64,000 nt of DNA from positions 4,939,270-5,003,269 of the forward strand of contig OZ026850.1 in assembly GCA_964023205.1 (NCBI GenBank), written 5' to 3'. The notes beneath the pieces were generated by a model. That model was given only the letters and a program-made list of their open reading frames with translations. It searched no databases and had not been told where the DNA came from. The DNA comes from Lutraria lutraria (taxonomy: Eukaryota > Mollusca > Bivalvia > Venerida > Mactridae). This document shows positions 41,984 through 51,921 of the stretch, one piece after another (position 1 is the first letter of the stretch; the number at the start of each line of letters is the position of its first letter). A program made the translations under genes and the position numbers.

Positions 41984-42804
41984 ATTCATTTGTTTTTCAT
42001 AACATTAATTATATAGATATTACTGTATATTTGCTCGGTTGCACTCAAATGGGTAAAAAAGGAACAGCACACCATGTTTTATTGTAGAGTAATGTAATGT
42101 ATATAGCTTATTATCCTATGTATAACATAGGTTATTTCCATTTTGATTTTTTTATTTGATGAATTTGAAATTTTTCTTCAAAAAGAATGTATTGTTGACA
42201 ACTACATTTGTGTATTACATGAACAAGCACTATATACTCATACACTGGTTGGTCATCATTACATGTTCTATGCACTAAACCACTGTCAGCTTATATAAAA
42301 CAAATATTATTTCCATTGGACTATCCTTCAAAATGTTCATTTGCAGTTACGTGACCCACTTTTAACACTGAAAGTAGGAAGTTTTTGTGATAAAAAAATT
42401 GGGTGAGACAAATTTTTAATGAAAGTCTTACAAACCAACAATTTGTAAAGGATGGCCTAGTGGTCCTTAATTTCATATTTATCATCATTTTTTTACTAAC
42501 TTAGTTTAAATCACTTCTGTGGGCACAATGTTTTGATATACATGTGTTATTGTCGTTAACTTGTTATGATTATGCTATAAGGGATTGATTAATATCTCCA
42601 AAATTTACAAAAAGGGAGGTCATTTTCATATTTGTATTTAAATTTTTAGTCTTTTTTTGCCAAAAACATTTTGTATGTATTGTAAAAGTCCCGTATGTTA
42701 TTGATTTATTTGTAAATGAACTACTATAATATATTTCCATTTTTTAACTATTTGTATTGGCCTGTAGGGCATAATATATTATCCACCAACCACCAAAAAT
42801 GATA
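41984..42804. other. AT-rich spacer after ABHD3
   Basis: No coding sequence is seen. It may contain further 3' untranslated sequence of ABHD3; several AATAAA-like hexamers occur but none can be singled out. Confidence 0.4.
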
Positions 42805-42990
42805 TATACAGTACAACCAGTACAAAGCAACACCCTTTGGGAGTAGAAAAATATTTTGTTGTTCAATGGTTGTTGCCAAAGAGGTTAAATTGATGCATGT
42901 AGTTTAATCGTACAATAAGGAAGGTCATATTGTTGTTGAAGGAAGGTTGTTGCTCAAGAGAGAGCTGCTTTGGAGAGGTTGTACTGTATA
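42805..42990. mobile_element. Complete miniature mariner-type element
   Basis: TATACAGTACAACC at the left is the exact complement of GGTTGTACTGTATA at the right; if TA is the target duplication, the ends are TACAGTACAACC or CAGTACAACC. The interior has AAAGCAACACCCTTTGGG and GGTTGTTGCTCAAGAGAG blocks shared with 2594-2756. Non-coding, 186 bp. Confidence 0.75.
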
Positions 42991-43386
42991 TTTTTATCCT
43001 GTGGTTAATTTCTTATTACTTTGTTTCTCTTCCCGCCAAAATATTGCCCAGTTTTAACCTTGTAACCTCGCTAGTCTATGAGCTTAAATATATGTTTTGT
43101 TATTGATTAATTTTGTGCGATGTATCTTGATCACTGTGAATTGTATCTTAAGTTTTCAATTCAATCTCTAAATGAACAGCCTATCATTAGGATGAATAGT
43201 CAATTCAATGAAGTTTTAAGGTTACATTACATCCCCAGTACTGCTACTTTTCTGATGTATCTGTTCTATGCTACTCGAACGATGTTAATAGTACAAAAAT
43301 GGTACTGCCCGATATCATTATTTATCCAGTCAATTCCGTCAAAATAGACAAGATAACAGGGTGCCGAATAAACTTTGCTTTAGTAG

Positions 43387-43437
43387 GTCACCTGACCATG
43401 TGACTTGTGATAAACCGTCACCTGACCACGTGATCTG
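43387..43437 (+). promoter_or_regulatory. Direct repeat with E-box-like sites
   Basis: GTCACCTGACCATGTGACTTG (43387) returns as GTCACCTGACCACGTGATCTG (43417), 30 bp on. The second has the core CACGTG bound by MITF/TFE, USF and MYC-type proteins in animals. A TGACGTCA palindrome follows at 43594-43601. No gene start is visible nearby, so the role is unproven. Confidence 0.35.
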
Positions 43438-44211
43438 ATGGACTATTTCTTATAACAGAGTTGCAGGTTGAAATTTAGTGCAATGGGGTGCGGTTTTCTT
43501 TTACCGAAATGAATTGAGGTTGATCGATAAATGTTCTACGACTTACCTGCGTCTACATATTGTTTTCAAGATGTCCGACGTCGTTGTTTATTGTGACGTC
43601 AGTGAACGAACGTGACATTACGCGCAGATTAATGAGAAAGTAACTAAATAGTCCTGAGTGTTTTCCCTTATTTAAGCAAATTCAGTGACTGGATAAATAG
43701 AATGATAGGTTAGTGACGAGTAAAAGTTTATCCGGCTCGGCTGCAGAAATTATCGGATTCGCTATTATTCTCTATTCCTTTGATAGCTCAATGTGACAGA
43801 CACAGTACTTCAATTTATTTAACAAACTTTTTATTAATGTCATTGTTGCCCTTGTTGAAAAATAGATAAATATTTATACTTAAGGGCAATAGAACTTGAA
43901 GGAATTGTTTTTGAAAAATCTCATGGTAAATCATTTTTTGATAGAATTATCTTCAAAATGTTGTACCTCTGTGCCAGAAAATTTTGCAGTTTGGATTAAT
44001 ACCTAATTGTAACATTAGTGCACATTTACTACATGATATATTTAGTTTCATTCATTATTCAATTTCAAGATACATTTTGCTATTATTTCTTATTCAAGAA
44101 AATAAAGAAGAAATTTGACACAGGTGAAAAAGGAACTACACAGAATTTGTTAAGTGTCAATTTATTAAGATTCTTTATTGTTGATTGTCTTCTTTGTTAT
44201 TATTATATTTC
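43438..44211. other. Spacer, possibly regulatory
   Basis: This stretch is richer in CG dinucleotides from 43500 to 43760 than its surroundings and includes TGACGTCA at 43594-43601. The open frames in it are short and of no recognisable kind. Confidence 0.35.
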
Positions 44212-44378
44212 CAGTCAAACCTGTGTTAGTGGCCATCATGGAATAAATGCCATCTGGTGAATGCAGGCCATTCTTTTAAAATTGTTTTTGATTATATAGA
44301 ACAAAAGGACCTCAGACTAAAGACAACTTGTCAATTGCCTTTCCAAAAAGAGGCCCTTGGTCACAGGTTTGGCTCATG
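44212..44378. mobile_element. Third copy of the CAGTCAAACCTGTG miniature element
   Basis: Ends CAGTCAAACCTGTG and CACAGGTTTGGCT are inverted copies, as in 10501-10678, and the interior keeps AGTGGCC and AGGCCATTCTTTTAAAA blocks. The open frame over it is a by-product. Confidence 0.65.
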
Positions 44379-44539
44379 TATTTACTTGCAACAGTGTCTC
44401 AAGTTTGGAACAAAGATTTCCATACAAAAGATGAATATCTGGACTTATTTACCCAATTAACTGTAGAATAATTCTTCAGAAATGTTATCAAAAGTGACAT
44501 TTTCTATATAATTATTTTTCTTTAACCATTGTTGAATGA

Positions 44540-45065
44540 CTGATTTTTAGCTTTTAAGATCGATGAATGTCCAGCGTCCGGTGTTTGTCCACAATTAGTT
44601 TGTTTACACTCTAGCATCGACAGCTCTTAACAAATCGTGATCAAACTTGCTCACAATGTATATGGCCACAATGTCTCGGCAAAGTTCGATTATGGGCAAA
44701 ATCGGACTATAACTTCTAGAGTTATGGGCCCTTGACTTAGAAAATTTGCTATATTTTAGCATGGTTACACACTAGCGCCTTCATTTATTCACCGATCCTA
44801 ATCATATTTAGAATGAAAGTGTATGACCTTACGGTTTTGGACAAGATCAGTTATGGGTGGAATCTGACCACACCTTCAAGAGTTATGAGCCCTTGGATTA
44901 GAAAATTTACTGCGTTTTAGCTTGTTTAACAGTATTATACCTTCATTGTTGGTTTTGATATCAAAATCTTAGTTAAAATGGGTTATATGAGATGGAAACT
45001 ATATCATCTGGTCATTAATTATAGTGCCTTTGTTCTCAGGTGAGCGATCCTAGCCCTCATTATTA
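44540..45065 (+). repeat. Repeat with two internal units
   Basis: GTCCAGCGTCCGGTGTTTGTCC starts it; the block AGAGTTATGGGCCCTTGACTTAGAAAATTT at 44717 returns diverged at 44879 (AGAGTTATGAGCCCTTGGATTAG...). It closes with CTCAGGTGAGCGATCCTAGCCCTC, like the end of the 24895-26306 element. Confidence 0.6.
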
Positions 45066-45280
45066 CCGCTTATTTGTCAATTAATATGATAAGGGAATGT
45101 ACCAAGCCTTTGTCTGCATAAGTGTAAGCATTTCCAATTTCAGACAAAATGATGAAACTTACTCAATTTGGTCAGTACCAGTATCTTCCCAAAAAAATGA
45201 TAAAAAATTCCAGGTGTGCTTTCTCTGCAGTTGATCAAATTTGTAACTTCCCTGTATGATTGATACACAGAAGGACCGGG

Positions 45281-45433
45281 TTATGATAATTTCTTAAGGA
45301 ATTCAGTAATCACTTCATTATGTCCATATTCACTCAAAAGATAAATGGTCAAGTATGGCTTGTCCTCGGAAAGCAGACTCTTGACTGTCCAATTTTTCAC
45401 AATATCTGAGTTCACTAAAACTACATCATAGGG
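45281..45433 (-). CDS. Possible terminal exon of an unknown gene
   Basis: Fifty codons and a TAA stop follow a good acceptor (CATTTTACAG at 45434-45443). The predicted end of the protein (PYDVVLVNSDIVKNWTVKSL and so on, finishing EFLKKLS) has a balanced, protein-like composition with W, Y, H and charged residues, unlike the low-complexity frames around it. I do not recognise a family. Upstream exons would lie at higher coordinates; a transcript start near 50.7 kb is one candidate, but I could not build a joined model. It is shorter than many chance open frames, so the call rests on the splice signal and composition only. Confidence 0.35.
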   Translation of the reverse strand, partial: PYDVVLVNSDIVKNWTVKSLLSEDKPYLTIYLLSEYGHNEVITEFLKKLS

Positions 45434-46062
45434 CTGTAAAATGACCATAAAGATATGATAGATGGCCCAAAAAACTTTCCATTTTTTCGAAACATACTTT
45501 CTATTCTTTGGATGTTTGAGGGAATTTTCAGGGAATTTTTTTTTTTTTTTGGGGGACGACTGTTTTTTTGGCCTTACAACTTTCTTATTATAGGTACTAA
45601 ACTCTAGCTATATATTTTTTATCTTAAGTTATGTCATTTTAAAGATATAATGATTTAATGCCTATTTATTTAGATAAGTTTTGATACCATTTTGTTAAGT
45701 TTTTTATTTAGATTTTGTATTACGTGTTATATTATTGATCAAAATAAACTATAGCACATTGTATTAGCTCTGTTTTATTTATCAAAGCTGTACAACTTCT
45801 TTATATGAGACGATACGCACGTCATAAATACAACGACCGTTTTGAATGCGGTGACTCTTTGTGCAAATCTTAGGACTAATGTTTGCTTTTGCATCAATCT
45901 CTGAGTCAGATAGGGAGTCTGAATCAAACATATTCTTTTTAGAATATCAAATCTTTTTACTTCAAAAACTCAGAATTTATGATGATAAATTTATTTAAAA
46001 CACTTTGATCGTAGAAACTTTACATAAAAATATGCACTCAAGAAAAATATGCATTATAAGAT
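45434..46062. other. AT-rich spacer
   Basis: No gene is seen. A run of about 15 T followed by GGGGGACGAC at 45538-45558 and short AT-rich frames are all that stands out. Confidence 0.45.
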
Positions 46063-46140
46063 TGCTGGTGACTGGAATTGAACTCGGATTTTATTCAATA
46101 CGACATCTTAAGCCAAGGCGCTCTATCTATTGCGCCAGCA
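46063..46140 (-). repeat. tRNA-like sequence, Leu(TAA)-like anticodon
   Basis: On the minus strand TGCTGG and CCAGCA close a perfect 6-bp acceptor-like stem, an anticodon-like loop CTTAAGA follows, then a long variable arm and a B-box-like GAGTTCAATTCC. The D arm and A box deviate from nuclear tRNA genes. It may be a tRNA pseudogene or the head of an old SINE; a functional tRNA gene is less likely. Confidence 0.4.
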
Positions 46141-47479
46141 TTACAGTCATTATTGTGCTATTAAGGGGACTCAATCCGGGCTCTGAAATTATCTAAAGCG
46201 TGTGGGGCATGGTAAGAATTAAAAAGTAAGAATTGGCTTACATTTCAGTAAAAGATATGAATGTAATTTAAAGTTATATTTGCACTGAAAGGAATGTTGA
46301 CAAGAATGGAGAAAAAGAGATCAAATGTAAAAGCTAATGTGTATATAAGAATAAATGTTCGCGTACATGCAAACACAAAAATAAATTCATATTTCAAAAA
46401 AGTAATGCGCACTACACAATGTTAGAACATTTATTAACGTTGCACGAGTGAACTTTATTTGAAATAATGAGAATTACCATCGCTAACTTCATTTTATTAC
46501 ACTCACTATCGGGTCAAAACACGTTTCAATGACCCCTAAAATACTGGTATAGACCTACTGTGAACAGAAGCTAGTAAGATAAATATTGTATAAACTCATA
46601 CTTGTTCATACATGGATCATAGTCTGCTGTCATGTGAGGAAACAATCAAACTAGCCCGAGTGAGAGAGTTTGGTTACAAAGCTACTACATTGTACAAGTT
46701 ATTTCATATATTTGTTAATTTCTAACATGCCATCTTTCATTAAGATAACAAAAATAAATAGAGTATTTTCTACATTTATTTAATCAACATCATGGTGATC
46801 ATGTACATCTTATAATCTTAATCAAGTGACTGGGCTTCAGATTAGTATACCAAATCCAGACACCCCTTCCATGTAATAGAAATAATTTCAAAGTAAAATT
46901 TAAGGTTTAATACTAAGGATAGATTAATGTTGCTCTCTATCTTTAAAAAAAACAAGTGCTTAATTGTTTAATTATGGGGCAAAATATAAGAGTAGAAAAA
47001 TGATATACATGAGTCTTAATGTAGCTCTTAATATAGCACTTCTAAATTTAATTATTCACACAATTAATCACACTCATACATAAACAAATACAAAATTACT
47101 AATGCTAACAAATTAAAAATACACTGTATATATCTTCCAAAAGTCTTAACCAAAAACTTAAAAACACTATAAAAGTTCATTTTGGTCATTCATGTAATTG
47201 TTTATAGTAGATTAATAATATTTTTCGCTTCTTTTTCCTCTATCCCTTGTCACTGTTGGTACATACTACATAGGCACTGTCTCAACACCACCTTAACATC
47301 AGCTTCCTAAACACTTTGAATTGTCCTTTGTACAGCTTCAGCTACAATATAATTAATTAATAAATTGATAACACAGTATTTAAAAACATACAATAAGCAC
47401 AATTCATTTCCTTTAACTAATGCAATTAGCCAAATAGTTTCCTATTTCATGTACATAATTAGGTCCAAATTAAATCATA
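46141..47479. other. Spacer without a recognisable gene
   Basis: Very AT-rich. A plus-strand open frame of 37 codons (from 46611) and a possible acceptor on the minus strand near 47342 were noticed but have no further support. Confidence 0.4.
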
Positions 47480-47890
47480 CTGCTGTAATAGGAGGAAAAT
47501 AATGTACCCAATGCGAGGACTCAAACCCACCACCTTCTGCTTGCAAGTCAGATGCTCTACCGACTGAGCTAATCGAGCTGGTGAATATCCCATCCAATTC
47601 AAAAATACAATGTATAGGCTAGTATCACACCGCCACATTCCTCCTTCCTTTTTATTCAAAATTATTAATATAAATTAATTGCGACAAACACAGGTTCTCT
47701 CGACTAAACCAGCCTTTGCTTCACCCTAGCTCTAGGATTTCGAGGCTAGTCTCATACTAACAGCATAAAATGTAATAGGAAGAGGAAAATAATGTACCCG
47801 ATGCATGGATCGAACCCGCGAACTCTTGCTTGCGAGTCAGATGCTCTACCAACTAAGCTGATCGGGCTGGTGAATATCCCAGCCAATTTA
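47480..47890 (-). repeat. Two tRNA-Ala-like SINE copies in tandem orientation
   Basis: Copies at 47480-47600 and 47785-47890, both on the minus strand, have the flank GATATTCACCAGC, A box TAGCTCAGTCGGTAG or a variant, an anticodon loop with TGC or CGC, a B box GGTTTGAGTCC or GGTTCGATCC, and a trailing block ACATTATTTTCCTCCTATTAC. They match copy 1 at 9035-9130. The repeated flanks show a SINE family derived from a tRNA. Confidence 0.7.
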
Positions 47891-48023
47891 CAAATTACAA
47901 TATATCACACCGCAACTAAGAGTAATCAAGCTTAAAATCTTGAATATCTAATTGTTGTATACAAGATATATTTATATATATAATATATATATGATAATAA
48001 TTACATTTGTGACTTACAATGAC

Positions 48024-49199
48024 ACTTCTGGCAAAAAACTGTACTGTGCTTTCATCGATTATGAAAAGGCCTTTGATACGGTAATTCATGACGCACTGTG
48101 GATTAAATTAATTGAATCAGGTCTTAGTTGTAAAGCGGTAAATATGATTAAATCAATATATCGAAATGTTTAATCATGTGTTAAAGACGCATCAAGTATG
48201 TCTTACTCTGACTTTTTCGATGTTTCTCTTGGCCTTAAACAGGGTGAACCTCTGTCTCCATTACTATTCATTCTATTTATAACTGATATTAAAACTACAT
48301 TGTATATTAAATCTGAACAGGGATGCTCTGAATGAAATGTCCGATGACGATATTGACATGTTGTCTTTTTATATGTTACTTTTTGCTGATGATATAGCTC
48401 TATTTACTACCGATCCTCATAGTCTTCAATTACAATTAGATAATATATACATGATCAAGCACTTAAAGCTTACAATCATTTATTTTATATTTTTAATAGG
48501 GTGAGCCTTGATATAAAGATGAAAGTATCCTTGTTTGATTCTTTAATTGTACCTATTCTACTATATGGATGTGAAATATGGATAGATAAATTGCTTGTTA
48601 AATTCTGTAAACGAATATTAGGTGTACGAATTCAAACATCAAATGTTGCCGTTTTGGGTGAATTAGGCAGGTATCCATTAAGGGTCATACGTAAAGAAAG
48701 GTGTTTAAAATACTGGATAAGAATTACGTCCAATCCTGATTCTCTAATCTATAGATCTTTTACAGATCAACTATGTAGTATAAATGCGATGATATCCGGA
48801 TGTTGGGTTCATAAAATTCAGTCAACACTTAATAGTTTAGGTTTTGGATATCTTTTTACAGACTTTCATTTTCACTACAATTTTATGCCATTGTTTAAAC
48901 AACGTTTAAGGGATCAATATATCCAGGAATGGAATGACATTTTAACCAACCAAAATAAAATGCATTATTACAGAAAATTTAAAAAGGAATACAAGTATGA
49001 ACCCTATCTAGATCTGGTTAAAATTGATAAATATAGAAAGGAACTAACCCGATTCAGATTAAGTTCTCATAATCTAGAGATAGAATCAGGAAGATACAAC
49101 AATATACTAAGAGAAAATCGCATTTGTAAATTATGTTCTATGAACCAAGTTGAATCCGAATATCACTTTTTATGTGTTGTAATGCTTTTAACAACTTAA
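48024..49199 (+). pseudogene. Reverse transcriptase pseudogene of the second LINE
   Basis: The first piece (48025-48170) has the finger/palm motif YCAFIDYEKAFDTVIHD. The next (48200-48290) holds the GLKQGEPLSPLLFILFI block. The catalytic box FADD is at 48384-48395 (LLFADDIALF). After a deletion, the long open piece 48501-49199 carries ILLYGCEIW, then VKFCKRILGVR, GELGRYPLRVIRKER and a cysteine/histidine end (CKLC ... ESEYHFLC) characteristic of the C-terminal region of certain LINE polyproteins. The YGCEIW to GELGRYPL spacing is known from animal LINEs. The copy cannot make an active enzyme. Confidence 0.8.
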
Positions 49200-49444
49200 G
49201 AACAAAATGTATCAAAAATACATCTTGGCCTTCCATTAACAAATTTATTACGTCACTGTCTAAACAGTCAAACACAATTAATATGTAACAATATTGCAAA
49301 ATTCATTTTTCTTGCTACGAAATTAAGATTAGAGAAATTAGAATTACTTAATGCTGCTTAGTTAATCATGGATATTGTTTACACTGCTTCTTTATTATAA
49401 TTTGTGTTAAATGTTTCTTGATTAAATGTTACTTAATTCTATTT

Positions 49445-49463
49445 GGGGGGGGGGGGGGGGGGG
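49445..49463 (+). repeat. Run of 19 G
   Basis: Uninterrupted poly-G in the tail of the LINE remnant. G-rich tracts in LINE 3' untranslated regions are known from several animals. The exact length may suffer from sequencing slippage. Confidence 0.9.
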
Positions 49464-49700
49464 TAATATTATATTCTTTCAAATATGTGTGTTGCATTGA
49501 TTTTGTATATTTTAATTTTCAAAAATGCGAATGTATGTATATTGTATTAATTGAGAAGTATGTATGTAATTATTATGTTTTTTTCTAAGTATACTATTTG
49601 TTTAAAAAAAACTGTTGTCTTGACCATCTTGACATGTATATAAATTGTAAATGGTCAGAGGCATTATATGCCGATAGTACCAATAAACTTTAAAAACTGT

Positions 49701-50989
49701 AACTTACAATGAATGTTACTAGTATATTGCCAACTTGCAACATAACCATTGTATATTCCGACACACTCTCTGGGGACTAACTACTAAATACATGTGTATG
49801 CCATGCTGTGTCTTTGGTATCCTTCCCTGATAGTTGACCTGTAAAATATAAAATCAAATTCAAAAACAACATATTCATTGTATTTCAAACATGTACCTTA
49901 TAACAATCTATGGTATCTAGTCATACTAAAAAAATAACAACATTAACAGAACAATGACATGATTTATACTTGTATACTCCTATTAGAGTCTATAGGTAGA
50001 TCTTATTTCCATCAATATATTTCAAAATATTATTTATAATTAGAACTTTTTAGAATAATTATTAATGCGTTCATTATTTATACAGAATAAATTAATATGA
50101 GCAGTTGAAAGTTCAATATGTCTAATTGATATAAATTTACCGTACAAGCCCCACATACCTGTCATTTAATAAAAGTTGTAATTCCTTGAATCCTCTTAAG
50201 TGCATAATTTTCTCCCATCAATAATATATTATTTAGCAACTTAGTGCACTTTCTGTACTTTAAAAAACAATTCTGCTTCATCTGTTTTATACTGTAGTCG
50301 TAAAAATCTGCTGGTCTGGAGCTAAAACAAGAGACAACTGGAAATATGAGTAATTTTACACAAAGATTTACAAATAATTATGAATTTGATTAGACTGAAT
50401 TTAATTAAATTAGACTGAGTACAAACTGGTCATTGGTCTTTGGTGTAAATAAACCATTATGGTAAAACAATGAAATCAAATGAATAACATAAAATTCCTT
50501 GAATCTTGAATGTAGATATTCTGCATAAACATGAAATTAGTAACATGAGCAATTTTCTTTTGTTATAGACAGTCGCGAAAACATATGACAATAAAGCAAC
50601 AAGCTAAAATAAGTTCCCAAAATAATTACTTTACTGTCAATATCCACCCACTGTTGTTGATGTATGCCTTTTAAAGTAATTTTCCAAACTCACTGACATG
50701 TTTCTTGCAACGAAAACTTCTAGTAATTAAATCTATCCGACCTACTGCTGACACTAGTTCAAGAAATTCAAATATGGCGGTCAGCACTAAATGACTAATG
50801 CAGGCGGTTGACCTAGATACTTAATAAATCTTGTTACAAGTTATCTAAGATAAGTCAAGATAATATATTTCAAAATATAAATGAATACTTACATTATAAT
50901 GCAAAATTAACGTTTTGCTTCTTCACTTCTTTCATTTTCCTCATTGATTATGTAAAAACAGTTAACTCATTAATGACAAAATACAGTCG
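49701..50989 (-). other. Spacer with a possible first exon on the minus strand
   Basis: At about 50790-50716 (minus) a CCGCCATATTTGAATTTC-type leader ends in AAACATGTCA followed by GTGAGT, which would be a start codon, one further codon and a donor. Acceptors follow at 50331 (TTGTTTTAG) and about 49840 (TATTTTACAG), but the frames between do not join cleanly. I treat this only as a possible transcription unit, perhaps that of the exon at 45281-45433. Confidence 0.2.
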
Positions 50990-51258
50990 TCTACATATAT
51001 CGGCCCTACGTCAATCCGACATCTACTAGACATTGAGATTTGAACGAATGTAAAGAGTCAGATTCATCGTGTTTATCATTTATATTTTACATATTCATGT
51101 CTACAGAATAGGTTAGAACTTAAATAAGTTAACAAAGTGTAATACACACTTTTTATAAAATCCACCTACGTCGGCCCTATGTCGGATTGACGTTGGCAAA
51201 TATTGTCGATATTCCGCTCTTTAGCCACCGTCGGGCCGACGTAGTGATGCTGGCTGGG
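50990..51258. mobile_element. Miniature element with CGTCGG-rich ends
   Basis: The segment contains GGCCCTACGTCAATCCGACAT at the left and, inverted, ATGTCGGATTGACGTTGGC at 51179, and ends GGGCCGACGTAGTGATGCTGGCTGGG. CAT adjoins both borders. The duplicate segment at 56205-56220 has the flanking bases joined without the element, suggesting an insertion here. Ends are unequal, so the element may be truncated at the left. Confidence 0.45.
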
Positions 51259-51347
51259 CATTCTGCTGGATATTTGCTTATCTTGTGATGGCAAATGTAT
51301 CTTTTCACAGTATTTATAAGTGGAATTTTGACTACTGCTCCGCCCAT
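51177..51347 (-). CDS. Small open frame in a duplicated segment
   Basis: A 56-codon open frame starts MGGAVVKIPL. Its first 30 codons lie in the duplicated segment and the rest runs into the miniature element at 50990-51258, so the native end is lost. In the second copy (56212-56291 and 59172-59352) the start codon is TTG and the frame is split by the 2.9-kb insertion, but the part that can be compared stays open despite a 6-base length change. This hints at a former short exon, not at a working gene. Confidence 0.25.
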   Translation of the reverse strand: MGGAVVKIPLINTVKRYICHHKISKYPAECPASITTSARRWLKSGISTIFANVNPT

Positions 51348-51537
51348 GATCAAGTCAAAATAATGGAGTTATCGACAGACACAGAAAAGTATTGTAAAGT
51401 TCATAATCCATGAAATTAACCGATTAGTATCCGTATTCTTCATAGATATGGATAAATAATGAGTTCGACGTAGCATCCATTTTCGTTTTGTTTTAATTTA
51501 AGAAAATTTCTTAAAGTTAAGACACCTCGTACCTAAT
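51259..51537. repeat. Duplicated segment, copy 1 (uninterrupted)
   Basis: CATTCTGCTGGATATTTGC to CCTCGTACCT is repeated in two parts at 56212-56291 and 59172-59352, with blocks such as GAGTTCGACGTAGCATCC, CTTCATAGATATGGA and CTTAAAGTTAAGACACC nearly identical. This copy shows TGAC once where the other has it twice, on either side of the insertion. Confidence 0.85.
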
Positions 51538-51703
51538 TTTTCTAAGATTTTTATCACTCTTAGACAACAGTTAAGACAAATCTTACAATGTTAGCAAAAC
51601 TTGACGAAAACTAAGATAATTTCGGTATTCTTAGATAAGTTTTCTTAGTTGGTTTGTGTATACGGGCCGTATTTTTTAAAACGCATCACTGCTGTACAAT
51701 AGC
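51538..51703. repeat. Fragment with a TTTGTGTATACGGGCC end
   Basis: AAGTTTTCTTAG and GGTTTGTGTATACGGGCC at the right end correspond, inverted, to GTGCCCGTATTCACAAACG and TTCTTAGTTTTC at 54713-54740, on the other side of the Harbinger element. Both look like ends of one family of short elements; they may be two halves of one copy into which the Harbinger element inserted. Confidence 0.45.
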
Positions 51704-51921
51704 TAATGCCTCGGTCACACACACACATTGCGGATACGGCGGATTACTGCGGATAAAAACCGCAGCCGTCCGCAGAAATTGTGGGCGGGGCCTATTTTCC
51801 TGATGTATCTACGGATAACAATTACGTATAGATACCCATGAATACGGATGATTGCGTATATAGCCTATCTCATCCGGTTATTGCGCAATAGCGACTAACC
51901 GCCATTTGTACAAACATAGAA

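Larger units (their letters stand above)
47952..49700 (+). mobile_element. Second LINE remnant (5'-truncated non-LTR retrotransposon)
   Basis: Reverse transcriptase pieces are followed by a C-terminal region, a non-coding tail with a run of 19 G, and a possible 3' end at CCAATAAACTTTAAAAAC (49680-49698). The 5' part with endonuclease is absent. The element has frameshifts and an internal deletion in the thumb region. Confidence 0.75.

Noticed and set aside
46611..46724. Plus-strand 37-codon frame starting MDHSLLSCEE
   Set aside because: Short, no splice or regulatory context; kept only as a remark.
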